Shown here in pieces: positions 45,082 through 56,583 of a stretch of 64,000 nt of DNA. Position numbers and translations under genes: made by a program. The stretch spans positions 6,764,421 through 6,828,420 of the forward strand of contig LNAC01000038.1 of the NCBI GenBank assembly GCA_002007465.1, read 5' to 3'. The stretch is from Ailurus styani. Taxonomy: Eukaryota > Chordata > Mammalia > Carnivora > Ailuridae. Numbering within the stretch: the stretch's first letter is position 1; each line of letters starts with the position of its first letter. The notes below the pieces were generated by a model. The model was not told the origin of the DNA and searched no databases. It worked only from the letters and a program-made list of their open reading frames with translations.

Positions 45082-45705
45082 CTGATGAATCTTTAAAGAA
45101 TTACCATATAATCCAGCAATTTCACTTCTGTGTATATACCCCCAAAAATTGAAAGCAGGATCTTGAAGATCCTCATATTCATAACAGCATAACTGTTATT
45201 CATAACTCATAATAATTCATAACTCATATTCATAACAGCATTATTCACAATAGCCAAAAGCAACTCAGGTATTCATCCATAGATGAATGAATAAACAAAT
45301 GCAGTGTTTATATACAATGGCATATTATTCAACCTTAAAAATGAAGGAAATTCCAATACATGCTACATGGGTGAAATGTGAAGATATCGTGTCAAGTGAA
45401 ATAAATCAGTTGCAAAAGAACGAGTACTATATGATTCAACTTATATGAGATACCTAGAATAGTCAAATTTATAGGAACAGAAAGTAGAATAGAAGTTGCT
45501 AGCAGTTGGGAGGAAGGGAGAATGAGGAGCTATTCAAATGTATGAGTTTCAGTTTTGCAAGATGAAGAGTTCTGATACGGATGGTGGTAATGGTTGTACA
45601 ATCGAATGTACTTAATATCACTGAATTGTATGCTTAAAAATGGTTAAATGATAAATTTTATGTTATGAGTGTTTTGCCACAATTAAAAAAAAAATAAAAG
45701 CAACA
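45082..45705 (+). mobile_element. Old LINE-1, right part of the nested host, to its 3' tail
   Basis: It continues with 'ATTTCACTTCTGTGTATATA', 'AGCATTATTCACAATAGCCA', 'ATGGCATATTATTCAACC', 'TGATTCAACTTATATGAG', 'GGTAATGGTTGTACAATCGA' and 'ATTTTATGTTATGAGTG', then an A-rich tail at about 45686. A 51-bp-period partial duplication of CTCATATTCATAACAGCAT (45172-45190, 45223-45241) is internal. Confidence 0.85.
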
Positions 45706-46085
45706 ATTAAAAGAATAACATGGAGCATATAATTCTTTTTCCAGATTATTTCCACTCATTTGTATGTCCATCAAGAGCAATCTAGAAAACTGTCATAGAA
45801 TTTTATGAGTGTTATATAGATGGTATGAGTTTAGACATTATTTTCACATTTTTTATTTAGTTGTGTTTTTCTTCTTTATGCTTTGCTATATTGTTTGAAA
45901 ACTTCCTGATAAGCATATGTAATTTTAAAAAATAAAGTATAGAAACATTAGAAAAAGCAAAAGAAGTTATCCCAATAAGTAACATTGAAAAGAGACCAAT
46001 CACCAGGCATGAAAATAAAAGAATGCTCAAGAAAACAATAACTGTAACATATATTTAAGTGTTGCTTTTTGTTAATCTGATCATC
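45706..46085. other. Unassigned AT-rich DNA between two LINE-1s
   Basis: 'TTTCTTCTTTATGCTTTGC' followed by 'TAAGCATATGTAATTTTAAA' could be an old LINE 3' piece, but I cannot call it. Confidence 0.4.
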
Positions 46086-47392
46086 ACTTTTTAAATTTAA
46101 ATTAAATTAATTAACATATAGTATATTATTATTTTCAGAGGTAGAGATCAGTAATTCATTAATCTATATAATACCCAGTGCTCATTACATCACATGCCTT
46201 CCTTACTATCCGTCACCCCGTTACCGCCTCCCTCCACTCTGCTCCCCTCCAGCAACCCTCAGTTTGTTTCCTGTGGTTGAGTCTCTTATGGCTTGTCTCC
46301 CTCTCTGATTTCATCTTGTTTTATTTTTCCCTCCCTTCCCCTATGACCTCTGTTTTGTTTCTTAAATCCCACATTGAGGGAGATCATATAATTGTCTTTC
46401 TCTAGCTGACTTATTTCACTAGCATAATACCTTCTAGTTCCATTCACGTTGTTGCAAATGGCAAGATTTCATTTTTGTTGGCTGAGTAGTATTGTATACC
46501 ACATCTTCTTTATTCATTCATCTGTTCATGAACATCTGGGCTATAGTTTGGCTATTGTGGACATTGCTGCTGTAAACATTTGGGTGCACGTGCCCCTGGG
46601 GATCACTACCTTTGTATCTTTAGGGTAAATACCCAGTAGTGCGATTGCTGGGTCGTAGGGTAGCTCCATTTTCAACTTTTTGAGGAATCTCCACACTGTT
46701 TTCCAGAGTGGCTGCACCAGCTTGCATTCCCACCAACAGTGTAGGAGGGTTCCCCTTTCTCTGCAACCTCGCCAACATCTGTCATTTCCTGACTTGTTGA
46801 TTTTAGCCATTCTGACTGGTGTGAGGTGGTATCTCACTGTGGTTTTGATTTGTATTTCTCTGATGCCGAGTGATGTTGAGCACTTTCTCATGTGTCGGCT
46901 ATTTGTATGTCTTCTTTGGGGAAATGTCTGTTCATGTCTTCTGTCCATTTCTTGATTGGATTATTTGTTTTTTGGTGTTGAGTTTGATAAATTCTTTATA
47001 AATTTTGGATACTGGCCCTTTATCTGATAAGACATTTGCAAATATCTTCACTTATTCTGTTGGTTGTCTTTTGGTTTTGTCGACTGTTTCCTTTGCTTTG
47101 CAAGAGCTTTTTGTCTTGATGAAGTCCCAATAGTTCACTTTTGCCTCTGTTTCTCTTGCTGTTGGAGATGTGTCTAGCAAGAAATTGCTGCTGCCGAGGT
47201 CACAGAGGTTCCTGCCTGTGTTGTCCTCCAGGATTTTGATGGTTTCCTGTTTCACATTTAGGTCTTTCATCCATTTTGAAAAGTCTATTTTTGTGTGTGG
47301 TGTAAGAAAGTTGTCCAGTTTCATTCTTCTGCATGTGCTGATTATCAATTTTAAACCTGGAATGCATTTTTGTCTTTCCTCCCAAGAAAACT
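46086..47392 (-). mobile_element. Carnivore LINE-1, 5'-truncated, ORF2 C-terminus and 3' UTR
   Basis: Read on the minus strand, 47348-47052 encodes ORF2p-like protein (LDNFLTPHTKIDFSKWMKDL, later KAKETVDKTKRQPTE). 46948-46541 continues in another frame with [35 protein letters not shown] and [15 protein letters not shown], the conserved C-terminal part of L1 ORF2p. At least one frameshift separates the two stretches, and the endonuclease and reverse-transcriptase cores are absent. The 3' UTR fills 46540-46086. Dead on arrival by 5' truncation. Confidence 0.95.
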
Positions 47393-47505
47393 AAAGATAA
47401 AATATGCCACCTTCCTGAAGCCTCGGTTGTAGGAGCAAAATATTCAATGTGGTTTCAACATATGTACTTGAATATACTATATTTAATTGAATGCTTTATA
47501 CACTT
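47393..47505. other. Short unassigned stretch between L1 and SINE
   Basis: AT-rich and no call. The first bases may contain the 5' target duplication of the antisense L1, which I could not define. Confidence 0.4.
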
Positions 47506-47522
47506 TCATCAGAAAATATCTT

Positions 47523-47729
47523 TTTTTTTTTAAAGATTTTATTTATTTATTTATTTGACACAGAGAGAGAGATTACAAATAGGCAGAGAGGCAGGCAGAG
47601 AGACAGGGAGAGGATGAAGCAGGCTCCCTGCTGAGCAGGGAGCCCGATGCGGGCCTCGATCCCAGGACGCTGAGATCATGACCTGAGCCGAAAGCAGAGG
47701 CTTTAACCCACTGAGCCACCCAGGCGCCC
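47523..47729 (-). mobile_element. CAN SINE, young mustelid-type, 17-bp TSD
   Basis: Antisense: poly(T), (ATTT)n, 'AGGCAGAGAGGCAGGCAGAG', 'GCTGAGCAGGGAGCCCGATG' and head 'GAGCCACCCAGGCGCCC'. It is flanked by TCATCAGAAAATATCTT at 47506-47522 and 47730-47746 (perfect). Confidence 0.96.
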
Positions 47730-47746
47730 TCATCAGAAAATATCTT

Positions 47747-48639
47747 GTGTTATTATTTTTCCTATCTATTATTATGATCCAGGATGAGTATTTCTTGTTT
47801 CTTTCCTAGTCTACCTGGTATCTACCCATCCTCCAGCAGAGAAAAAAAAGTCAACATCCCTGATGAAACTTAGAATATTTCATTACCTCTGGTATAAAAT
47901 CTAAAGTGCTTTTCTTCATTAGCTAGACTCACTATGATACTGCTCTTTTGTATTTGTCAAAACATATTTTGATTCACATCAAAAGTCTAACTCCAGCCAA
48001 TATTGCTTTTAAACAATGCTTCAGACAGCATGCTAATTTAATTATCCATTTTTGCCCCCAAGCAACAATTTACCTCTTGAATGCCATGGTCAAGACAAAA
48101 AATAAAGCCTTCTCTGTCAACTGTGAAAGAAGTTCTTCCATCTTTATATGTATTCCTCTGATTATTATTTTTTTTACAGGATAGCATTTAATTCAGGATC
48201 TGCTTAACAGTTATCTTCTATTTACTATTTTGTCCTTAATTTTGGTTCCCTAAATAGATTTAAAATTAATTGAGAGCAAAGGTTGTGATATATTCTTCTT
48301 CATTTTCTCATAATAAATAGCACAGTTTTTGATACATGATAGTCATTTATTACTTGATTCATCTAAAAATACTTCTTTTTAAAGGCAAATAATTATCTCT
48401 AATTTACCTTTGGTGTAAAGTACTTCCATTTACCTCAGGCATCAAATTAAAGTAAGTTTTTACCGCTAAAATATTTGTTGTACTTTAAGTCTTAAAAGTA
48501 TTACTTAAAAGGAAAGAAAAAATCATCTTTAGTTCCAGACAATATTTTGACTTTAAATGATGAACATTAAATGCTATTAAATCAAATAGGTGAGTTCATA
48601 GGTTTTTTGAGGGTAGGAGAGTAAAGGAGGACTTTATTA
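47747..48639. other. Unassigned AT-rich DNA
   Basis: No recognised gene or repeat. The 78-codon frame at 47948 has no supporting features. Confidence 0.42.
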
Positions 48640-49020
48640 ACACTACTCAACAAATATTTATTGCATATCTGCCTTGTGCTAAGGAATCTATTATATGCTA
48701 GAGATACCAGATGGAAAAAATTTGCCATGGCCATGGGTTCACCCATGTAGAACTTACTGTAAAGTGAAGAGGTCTACAAGCAATGTGATGAAGGGTGATT
48801 AGGGCTATCTTTTGTAAGCACAAGAAACTACGGAAGCAGTGGGTGCTTCCCAGAGGAAGTATGGTCTAAGTGGATAGTTTTAAGTGTCCAAGTAAAAGAT
48901 GTGACAAGTGAAAGAAAAAAGTACCTCTAGGACTTGAATAAAGCATATGATTGCAGGGTGGCTAGAGAATGAAGAGATGGAAGAGATCAGGCTGTTCTAT
49001 CAAAAATACATGTAAAACAT
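48640..49020 (-). mobile_element. Antisense L2, 3' part (host of nested L2)
   Basis: 'CTCAACAAATATTTATTGCA' with 'TATCTGCCTTGTGCTAAGG' is the reversed L2 terminus. It is followed by 'GTAGAACTTACTGTAAAG', 'GCTTCCCAGAGGAAGTATG' and 'AGAGATGGAAGAGATCAGGC', all in antisense L2 order. Confidence 0.68.
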
Positions 49021-49024
49021 ATCT

Positions 49025-49568
49025 GTCACTTCTGTCATCTATGGCAACATCTACGATCTCTTCCCTGCCTGGTCTACTGCAATAGCTTTCTAACTGGCCT
49101 CTTAACGTCTCCTCTTTCTTCCACACAGCAAAATGTATGAGCTTTTTGAAAATACATAAACTATATGCTAATAGTTACCTGCTTAAAGTCATTTAGTACT
49201 GTACAGTTTTATCAGTATGAAAGGCAATTTGACCCCTGTCTTCCTTGCAAGCTTCATCTCTTTATACTACTCAGCTTATCATATTTCAACCACAGCGATC
49301 TTTCAATTACTCAGAGTCAAGATGATCCGTCTTATGTAAGAGACTTCAAATTTATTTGTTTTGCATCCTCAGTCCTCCCTTTATCCTCATCTTTTTGCTG
49401 GCACCTTTAATTCTCAACTTAAATATTTTACTTTCAACCAGGTCTCACTTGGAAGCTCAGTGAATTTATCTTATTTATTTTGTTGATCACCATATGATCA
49501 GCGGGTAGGAATAAGACTGGCATGTAGCAGGTGCTCAGTAAATATTTGCTCAAATGAATGAGTAGAGG
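49025..49568 (+). mobile_element. Sense L2 lying within antisense L2
   Basis: 'CAATAGCTTTCTAACTGGCC', 'CTTCCACACAGCAAAATG', 'TACCTGCTTAAAGTCATTTA', 'TGGCACCTTTAATTCTCAAC' and the terminus 'GGTGCTCAGTAAATATTTGC' plus 'TCAAATGAATGAGTAG' form an L2 3' segment through its end. Confidence 0.75.
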
Positions 49569-49569
49569 A

Positions 49570-50300
49570 AATTTAAACAATGGCTCAGTAGGAAATGACA
49601 AGTTGTAAGCTTGCCTGGCTGCTGTATGTAAATGGATTAGAGAACATTTGTTTAAAAACAGAAAAAAAAATAATTGGAAGACAGAGTAATCCTGTTGAGC
49701 AGGGAAGAGATAATGGCAACAAAGTCTGGGAACATGGAGAATGGTGGGAATATGTATAGTTTGAAAGGGTATTATAGGCATATAATTTATGGTACTTTTT
49801 AAATGATTGGATATGGTTAATAAATGAAGCATAGATGAAAGAGTCATGGAAGAATCTAATTTTCTGCCTCAGAAAATGAGGTGAATCATACCTTTTATTT
49901 TTAAGAAAGGAAACACAAAAAGCAAGAAAATTTTAAATTTTGGAAGTTGTGAACAACCTGATTTTTGGTACTTTTTGGGCATATAGGTGAAAATATCCAG
50001 ATAACTGTAATATATGATGATATGCAGCTTAGGGGAGAAATCTAATTGAAGCTAAACTGACGTCAATCATCTTCTCTTATGTTTTACAACTGGAAACGTG
50101 CTATTGAACAAGCGTGCTTAAAGAGAAGATTGGGGAGAAAGAAAGATTCTTAAGACATTTAAAGATAAAAACAAAACAAGAATAAAATAGAGCCTCCAAA
50201 GAAGATCAAAAGAAATAGTTTTGGACAAAATTAAAGGCATTTGATATCATGAGATACAAGGGATGAGAATGCTTGAAGTGTGAGGACCTGGTCCACAGAC
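49570..50300 (-). mobile_element. Antisense L2, continuing after the insert
   Basis: 'GCCTGGCTGCTGTATGTAAA' then 'TGGATTAGAGAAC', 'GAGATAATGGCAACAAAGTC', 'AAATGATTGGATATGG', 'GAAAATATCCAGATAACTG' and 'AGAGCCTCCAAAGAAGATC' track antisense L2 (actctggctgctgtgtggagaatgg... gagatgatggtggc...). Weaker beyond 50100. Confidence 0.58.
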
Positions 50301-53016
50301 TCCAACAATGCATAGGCACAATTTACACAAAGAGTCCATTAGATTCTTCACCAAGATAATTGCTAAATCTGTTTTATTTCATTTTAGCAGCTGTGGCTAA
50401 AATTCACAGTTTAAGACTGAATGGGACTAGGACACAGTAAGATAAAGACAACTTTTTCAATAGGTCTACCAATAAAGGGTAAGAAAAGTAAAACAATAGT
50501 ACTGAGAGGGGATTTTATGTACAAAGTATTATATGAAGATGAAGAGACTTGCATAATTAGCTCTTTATGGGAAGGATCTAATTAAAATCTCAGTGGTAGA
50601 AGACAGCTGATAATTCAAAAAGGGGCCTCTCACTCTGAGAAGGCAGGAATATTTGAGAATCACAATCCAGATAGATCTGTTATAGACAAAAGAGATTCAA
50701 GAAAATGTATAAGAAGTCTACTGTCTGGAAAATAGTCCTGTTCTTATCCAGTGTCTTTGTTTCTGGGAAGTACAAGTTAATGTCACTCTTTCAGGGTGGG
50801 ACAAAGTTGGGGTCTTCAAAGATAACAGGAAACTGAAGTTTTGAGATGGCTAATTGAGTGAAATTATTAAATTGCTGAATTTTATTTGCAATGTTTTTAA
50901 CTAAATTCTACTTCATATTTCCATGAACTTCAACATGTTTAAAATGCTTCTATTGTGTAAATTTGCATGAGTAGAATAATTAAATATTGTAGAATAAAAG
51001 AGATAGTACTAAAAACACACATGTACCTTATTCTTTACTCATATCCATTTGAAAAATCTGATGGGATTGTCTAAAAAAAAACATTTCATTAAGAAGGGTG
51101 CCATAGTAGGGAGGACCAGGTTATATTCAGTTGGTCAATTTTCCTATTCAGATGAGGCAAACATGTACATTTACAAACACTTTCAGGTAAAACTGATTTG
51201 CCTTGCATCTCCCCTATGCAGATAATTGCTTAATATGAAGACGTGTATTAAGATTGTTGGCTAAATTTTAGACTTAAATAGCTCCGGATTATATTAATAT
51301 TACAGTTATATTTTCCTAACTGCCTTAATGCAGAATTTAACATGTTCAATTTGAAACATAAGACTTTGAAAACATTTTCAAATTTATAATGTTGCTTAGA
51401 GATAACTTAATCCCTGCTATGTCAAGATGTCAGAGATCTATTATTGTTAGAGATCTATTATTATCCTTAATGGATAAATGAGCAATTATTGCATTCAAAG
51501 AGAAAGTGGCTTCATTGTAAAATACAAAAATAAGTAAATAAATCCCAAATTCTTCCATTTCAGCTTATTATTGTCAATGCAAGAAACTCTAATGGGAAAA
51601 AATACATCAAAATATGTTGTATTGCTTTTGCTATTATGGTTCTCTATCAACCTCTAGAGAAAGTATTATTATTAATAGTAGTTATTGCTCTTGAAACTAT
51701 ATTGCCTTTCCAATAAAATATAATCCAGAGGTCTTGAGCTTTATAAAACTAGCCTGGAAACAGATGTTATAACAGCAAAGGTACTTCTGATTTTCTATCC
51801 AAAAGTCATAAAAGTAATTACAGGAGTTGCTGTCCATGTTAAATCCCCCTGATGATTTTATTGAATAGTATTTTTTTTTCTTTACTTAATGGTTTTACCT
51901 TTTACTGTTTGATAAGTTGTGAACTAGCCCTTGGGTCTAACAGAACAAGGCCAATTTCTTGAAATATTTTTAAGAGTGGGAGCCTCTGTACACACAGATA
52001 AATGCCTAATAATATATATTTTCTTTATTACTTGAAAATTTTCATTCCAGATTTTTCCAAATTGTTCAGTTATGCCTAAACAACACTGAAAATCACATAA
52101 AACACTTTACTCAACAATTATGTGAATTAGTGAAATGCAGCTTAAATAAATACATATTAGCTAGACTATTGTAAAGTTTATGCATTTTGCATTTTTTGAC
52201 TAGCTTCTCCACTGTAATAATCAGTTAAATTCTGTTTGGGGTTGGGATTCTGCATCTTGGGCATTTGGATTGAAATGTGTGAGATCTCTGGAATTATTTG
52301 ATGATATGAGAAACATTTAAGATTCTCTTATATTTACATACAAATAACATAATTATAAATAATATATAGTGAAATTCACTTATAAATGTTTGCATTTGCT
52401 ATAAAGAAAAAATAACGGAAAAATTAAGCAACATAGCCAAGTAGTTTCCATTTTAGTCCATGACAAATTTCCTTCTTTCTTTCAAGTGAATTTGACCATC
52501 TATTTCGATGTCCTAACTCATTCTTAACTCCACTGTATTCTGTATAGAGGGAGTCATGTCCTCCTTGAATCAGGAAATATACTACTTTCAAATTATCCTA
52601 AGTCAACTAGTCAAAATTATCCTAGTAAAATCCTGTCAATGTCTTCTGTGGAGGTAAGCAGACCTCTTTTCTATGTTTGTTGCTATTCACTTACTCATGT
52701 CACATCTTTCACTGTATTTGGCTGAGTCTATTTCTTTAAGTCGACTCCTTCTCTCCCTTATGTGCTCTACAGTAGGAGGGTAATAGAAGAGATTCTCAAC
52801 ATCTTTGCCTGGAAGGAATCTTTTACTGATTAAAGCTGAAGATATAAATGTTTCTTTAGATAGAAATGGAGATATAATGACACTTCATAGTATAAAAGAG
52901 TGAATTTCCTTCCTCACAGTAGTAACTAATGAAACACATGTTTAACCAAGGAGAGCCAAGAAGCTGGAATACTGGTTAGGAGGAGATACTTCATGTGTAT
53001 GTAGAAGAGATGATGT
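50301..53016. other. Unassigned AT-rich DNA
   Basis: 2.7 kb without recognisable transposons or genes, apart from a 17-bp tandem duplication at 51432-51465. This is one of the longest repeat-poor stretches in the window. Confidence 0.42.
51432..51465 (+). repeat. 17-bp tandem duplication
   Basis: AGAGATCTATTATTGTT is followed directly by AGAGATCTATTATTATC, a head-to-tail copy with two differences at its end. Confidence 0.85.
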
Positions 53017-53031
53017 AAATCATGAGAAAAC

Positions 53032-53235
53032 GGGGTGTCTGGTTGGCTCAGTTGGTTCAGCCACCAACTGTTGGTTTCAGCTCAGGTCATGATCTCAGCA
53101 TCATGAGATCCATCCCTGTGTCAGGCTCCACACTTTGTGCAGAATCTGCTTGGGACTCTCTCTCCCTCTGCCTCTCCCCACTGCTCTTTCTCTCTCTCTC
53201 TCAAATAAATAAATAAATAAATAAATATTTTTTTA
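53032..53235 (+). mobile_element. CAN SINE, older type, perfect 15-bp TSD
   Basis: GGGGTGTCTGGTTGGCTCAG head, 'GGTTTCAGCTCAGGTCATGA', a CT-rich body and a long (AAAT)n tail. It is flanked by AAATCATGAGAAAAC at 53017-53031 and 53236-53250. Confidence 0.94.
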
Positions 53236-53412
53236 AAATCATGAGAAAACAGCCCTTTTATAATTCATAATTTTGTTTTACTGATCTTTTGCATTTCCCC
53301 CAATATTTGCAATATTTCAATAATGTTAGAACAAGGGTTGTAATTAAAAATTATAAATTTAAGTCTTGCAAAAATTAGACTGAAATAAATAAGCTAGAGA
53401 TTCAAAGTGATA

Positions 53413-53593
53413 GGGGCACCTGGGTGGCTCAGTTGGTTGACTGCCTGACTTTAGCTTGGGTCATGATCTTGGGGTCCTGGAATCAAGCCCTGAGTCAGGT
53501 TCTATGCTCAGTGGTGAGTCTGCTTGTCTCTCTGCCCCTCCATGTCTCTCACTCTCTCTCTCAAATAAATAGATAAAATCTTAAAAAAAAAAA
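53413..53593 (+). mobile_element. CAN SINE, older type
   Basis: GGGGCACCTGGGTGGCTCAG head, 'GCTTGGGTCATGATCTTGGG', 'CTATGCTCAGTGGTGAGTCT' and a CTCAAATAAATAGATAAAATC tail. Imperfect flanks: AGATTCAAAGTGA against AGACTCAAAGGGG. Confidence 0.93.
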
Positions 53594-53879
53594 AGACTCA
53601 AAGGGGTTCATTCATTTAAGAATAAGGGGTGAGGGGGATGAGTAGCTTTCGTACTCTTTTATACTTGCATAGCCTAAAGAGGATAGTAAATTATACATTG
53701 AAAGTTGTAAGTATTATTAGAACTATTACATTTTCTGTAGAGACTATGTATTTTATAGAGTTGGCAATAAATGTTATTCAGTTTGCTAGATTTCAAGGCC
53801 TACCAAAGCTTTATATATAATCAATTTATAATGTATTTAGTATTGATGGGCTAGAATACAATTTTGAACTAATTTTTTA
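53594..53879. other. Unassigned AT-rich DNA
   Basis: No call. The 63-codon frame at 53629 is unsupported. Confidence 0.4.
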
Positions 53880-54080
53880 AGAGTCCTTTAGTAAGCATCT
53901 ACTACTTCTAGGCTGTTGGCTATGCACTGAATCTAAAGTTGTGACTATATCTTCATTTTTAACTATCTACATCTACATCTATTATCTGTATCACCGATAC
54001 CTGTCTACATATCCCCCTGACCTCATAAAGCTTTCAGTCTAGCAGGAGGAAAAAAGGGAAAATTTAATACTAGGAAATAT
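53880..54080 (-). mobile_element. Antisense L2 3' end, diverged
   Basis: 'TTTAGTAAGCATCTACTACT' and 'CCTGACCTCATAAAGCTTTC' with 'AGTCTAGCAGG' fit reversed L2 (tactatgtgccaggcac ... ctcatggagcttacattctagtgg). A small (CATCTA)n slippage run sits at 53965-53985. Confidence 0.55.
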
Positions 54081-54654
54081 TCCACATGCTATAGCTAAAT
54101 AAGGGAAAAACTGGGATCAAATATGAAGGAATATTTAGGCATCTAGTATAATTTCATTGGAAGTTATGAACTGGGAAACTGGCCTAAAATTATTTAAAAT
54201 TTGAACAAATTGTCAACATTTAAAAATTGATATTAGAGAGAATGTCTGTATTTCCAGCCTGCTTTGAAAAGCTGGAAGATGTGCCAATATTGAGCAAACA
54301 CCCCCGTAGCACTGGTCTAGAGGCTGACAAAGCTCCCCCGTTGTAGACAAGGGACACATCAGCCTGGATCTATACATCCTACTATCTCATGTTTACATAT
54401 TGACGGTGGGGTCGATAGTTGACATTTTCACTTGATATCCAGCTGGTTAAAATTTGCTTTATATATTAAAAAGTACACAAAGTGAGAAAAAAAGAACAAA
54501 ATAAAATACTAGGTTTTCTTGAATACAAGGCCTTTGTAAGTATGCGTGATTCTTCTAGGGCAAGAGATTTAAGGTTTTCTGGAGGAACTGATATAAAAGC
54601 TAAAACCTGAACAAAGGAATAACAAGGGAGAGTTTAGCTGTTAGGCATTTAATC
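54081..54654. other. Unassigned; balanced-composition block at 54240-54420
   Basis: 54240-54420 contains runs of CCCCC and is not AT-rich. No family or gene recognised. Confidence 0.4.
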
Positions 54655-55095
54655 TCTCGGGTAATAAATACTCACAAGTACCTAATATGTGGCAGGCATT
54701 GCAGTGCATTGTTTTAGAAATATACCTAGTCCCTGCTCTGATAAAGTTCACAGTCTACTAAAGGAAAAGTATGTGCCAAGACCCAGGATTTGGCAGAGCT
54801 GAAACAGAAACTGAATGAGTCTGCTATGGTAAAAGGTAGAACCTCAGAGTAAGAATGTTGAAACATTACTTTAAAGAGAGAGACAGGATCTATATCGAAG
54901 GCCTTATGAGCTGTGTTAAGAAAGTCTAATTTTATGTCTTTGCAATTGGAGAGTTAAAGGAGAGGTGGCACATGGAAGCATGTACTCTGGTTAGCTTACT
55001 CCATCAGAAAAATGAATGGCAGATGATAATGGGCTGAATTAGTGATGGTGGAGGTGGTCAGGAGTGAACTGAATAGTTACATAGTTCCTAAGTGA
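54655..55095 (-). mobile_element. Antisense L2 remnant
   Basis: 'AAGTACCTAATATGTGGCAG' then 'GATAAAGTTCACAGTCTAC', 'AAGGCCTTATGAGCTGTGTT' then 'AAGAAAGTCTAATTTTATGT' and 'GTGATGGTGGAGGTGG' match antisense L2 in order (ggccttgtaggccatgttaaggagtttggattttat). Confidence 0.72.
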
Positions 55096-55104
55096 ACATT
55101 AGTG

Positions 55105-55250
55105 CAGAGACATTCACCCCATCTTTCTCAGTGTCTCATATATTTCCTGAAGACATCAGCAATTTTGTATACATTATTGTATTACAAATTGTCTTGTTTT
55201 CAGTTGTGCCTGGAACACAAAAAGCCCTCAATAAGTGATCAATATGATCA
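55105..55250 (+). mobile_element. Sense L2 3' end
   Basis: 'GTTGTGCCTGGAACACAAAA' followed by 'AGCCCTCAATAAGTGATC' is the L2 terminal block (agtgcctggcacatagtaggcgctcaataaat). Confidence 0.6.
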
Positions 55251-55264
55251 TGAGGAAAGATACG

Positions 55265-55480
55265 GAAATGGTAGTGAACGTCAGCTCTGGAATCAGAGTG
55301 TATTTGAATGCAGAATTCAGACTGTGTTGTTCAATTCAAGGACCCCCTTTTCATTTGCTACGTGTCATGGAGGTGCATTATTTAAGTTTTGCCTCAATTT
55401 CTTCTTGTGTAAATGAAACTTATATTATTACTTGGTGCAAGGATTATGCATGCAAAGGACTTAGAGCAGTGCTCAGCAAA
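55265..55480 (-). mobile_element. MIR SINE, antisense
   Basis: 'CAGCTCTGGAATCAGAGTGT', 'TTTTGCCTCAATTTCTTCTT', 'GTGTAAATGAAACTTATATT' and 'AGGACTTAGAGCAGTGCTCA' follow the antisense MIR order (ctcagtttcctcatctgtaaaatg ... gcacttagaacagtgcctgg). The two overlapping 104/108-codon frames here are not genes. Confidence 0.82.
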
Positions 55481-56210
55481 TACGGAGAGATCCAAAGTCC
55501 TGGGTCTATCCTAATTAGTGAGATGGGCACTTGTGCCTATTTGACCCTTGTCCTGCAGTAATTCTTTGATCTAAGTGAGTACAAGTTTGCTCAGCAACCT
55601 CCAAGATGGTTTAGTTGCTAAAAAGTAGCTAGGCATGAAAATAGGAAAAACGATAGGAAAGTCACAATAGAGTATGGAAGATGCAGTTTCCACCAATAAA
55701 CAGATCTTGCAGTTCTAAGTCTACTAGCAATGACAACAAAGTAAGATGGTTCATTGTATCGGCTACATTGTAGTTTCTCTTGAACCACAGTGATCATAGT
55801 ATCAGAGAAATGTAACAAGGCTAGAAGGTAGAATTACTTTAAATAAAGCATGATTACAAAGGAGAAAAACTAGCAGAGAGGAGGAATAAGAAGAGAATGC
55901 TCACACTAATTTGCTTTCCATCTTAGATTTGAAGGACAATTCACCCAGCAAGCCAGTAGACTAAAAAGTGTAAATAATTTTTTTTTGTAGGTAATTGTTG
56001 GTCTAAACAGATGTTGCCTTATGTAGCAATGAGTAAAATATTTCAAGACGCAGGATGCCAACCAATGACTGTGGCAAAGGAGTCTCCAAAACAATTGAAA
56101 AGAAACAATCATAAAATACAAGTGATCAAAATTTTTGGTGTGTTTGAATTTAAAAGGCTTTTATAACGAGAGAACTTATCTTGCTTGGCCAATGACTGCC
56201 TTTCCTTTCC
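55481..56210. other. Unassigned DNA
   Basis: No repeat or gene recognised. Confidence 0.4.
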
Positions 56211-56224
56211 TCAAGGTAGAACTT

Positions 56225-56428
56225 TTTTTTTTCCTTAAGATTTTATTTATTTATTTGACAGAGAGAAACGCGGCGAGAGAGGGAACACAAGCAGGGGGAG
56301 TGGGAGAGGAAGAAGCAGGCTTCCCACTGAGCAGAGAGCACGATGCAGGGCTCAATTCAAGGACCCTGGGATCATGACCTAAGCCAAAGGCAGACGTTTA
56401 ACAACTGAGCCACCCAGGCACCCCAGTC
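56225..56428 (-). mobile_element. CAN SINE, caniform type
   Basis: Antisense: T-rich tail, 'GCAGGGGGAGTGGGAGAGGA', 'CACTGAGCAGAGAGCACGAT' and head 'CTGAGCCACCCAGGCACCCC'. It is flanked by TCAAGGTAGAACTT (56211-56224) and TCCAGGTAGAACTT (56429-56442). Confidence 0.94.
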
Positions 56429-56583
56429 TCCAGGTAGAACTTGAATCAGAGGTTAGTTAGCTTATTTCCCAATGGTATTAGGGAGCAGGAATGAGAGATA
56501 CAGAAGTGGAACAGGGAGAGAGCAAAAATAAAAAGATAAATTCAAGAATCAGGTATGGAGGATGTTTTAAGAAGTTGGTCTCC

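Noticed and set aside
46541..46948. ORF2-like protein on the minus strand as a functional gene
   Set aside because: It is only the C-terminal part of LINE-1 ORF2p, frameshifted and lacking the endonuclease and reverse transcriptase domains. Recorded as part of a dead L1.
55102..55561. Overlapping 104- and 108-codon plus-strand frames
   Set aside because: They lie over an L2 3' end and an antisense MIR and have no recognisable domain.
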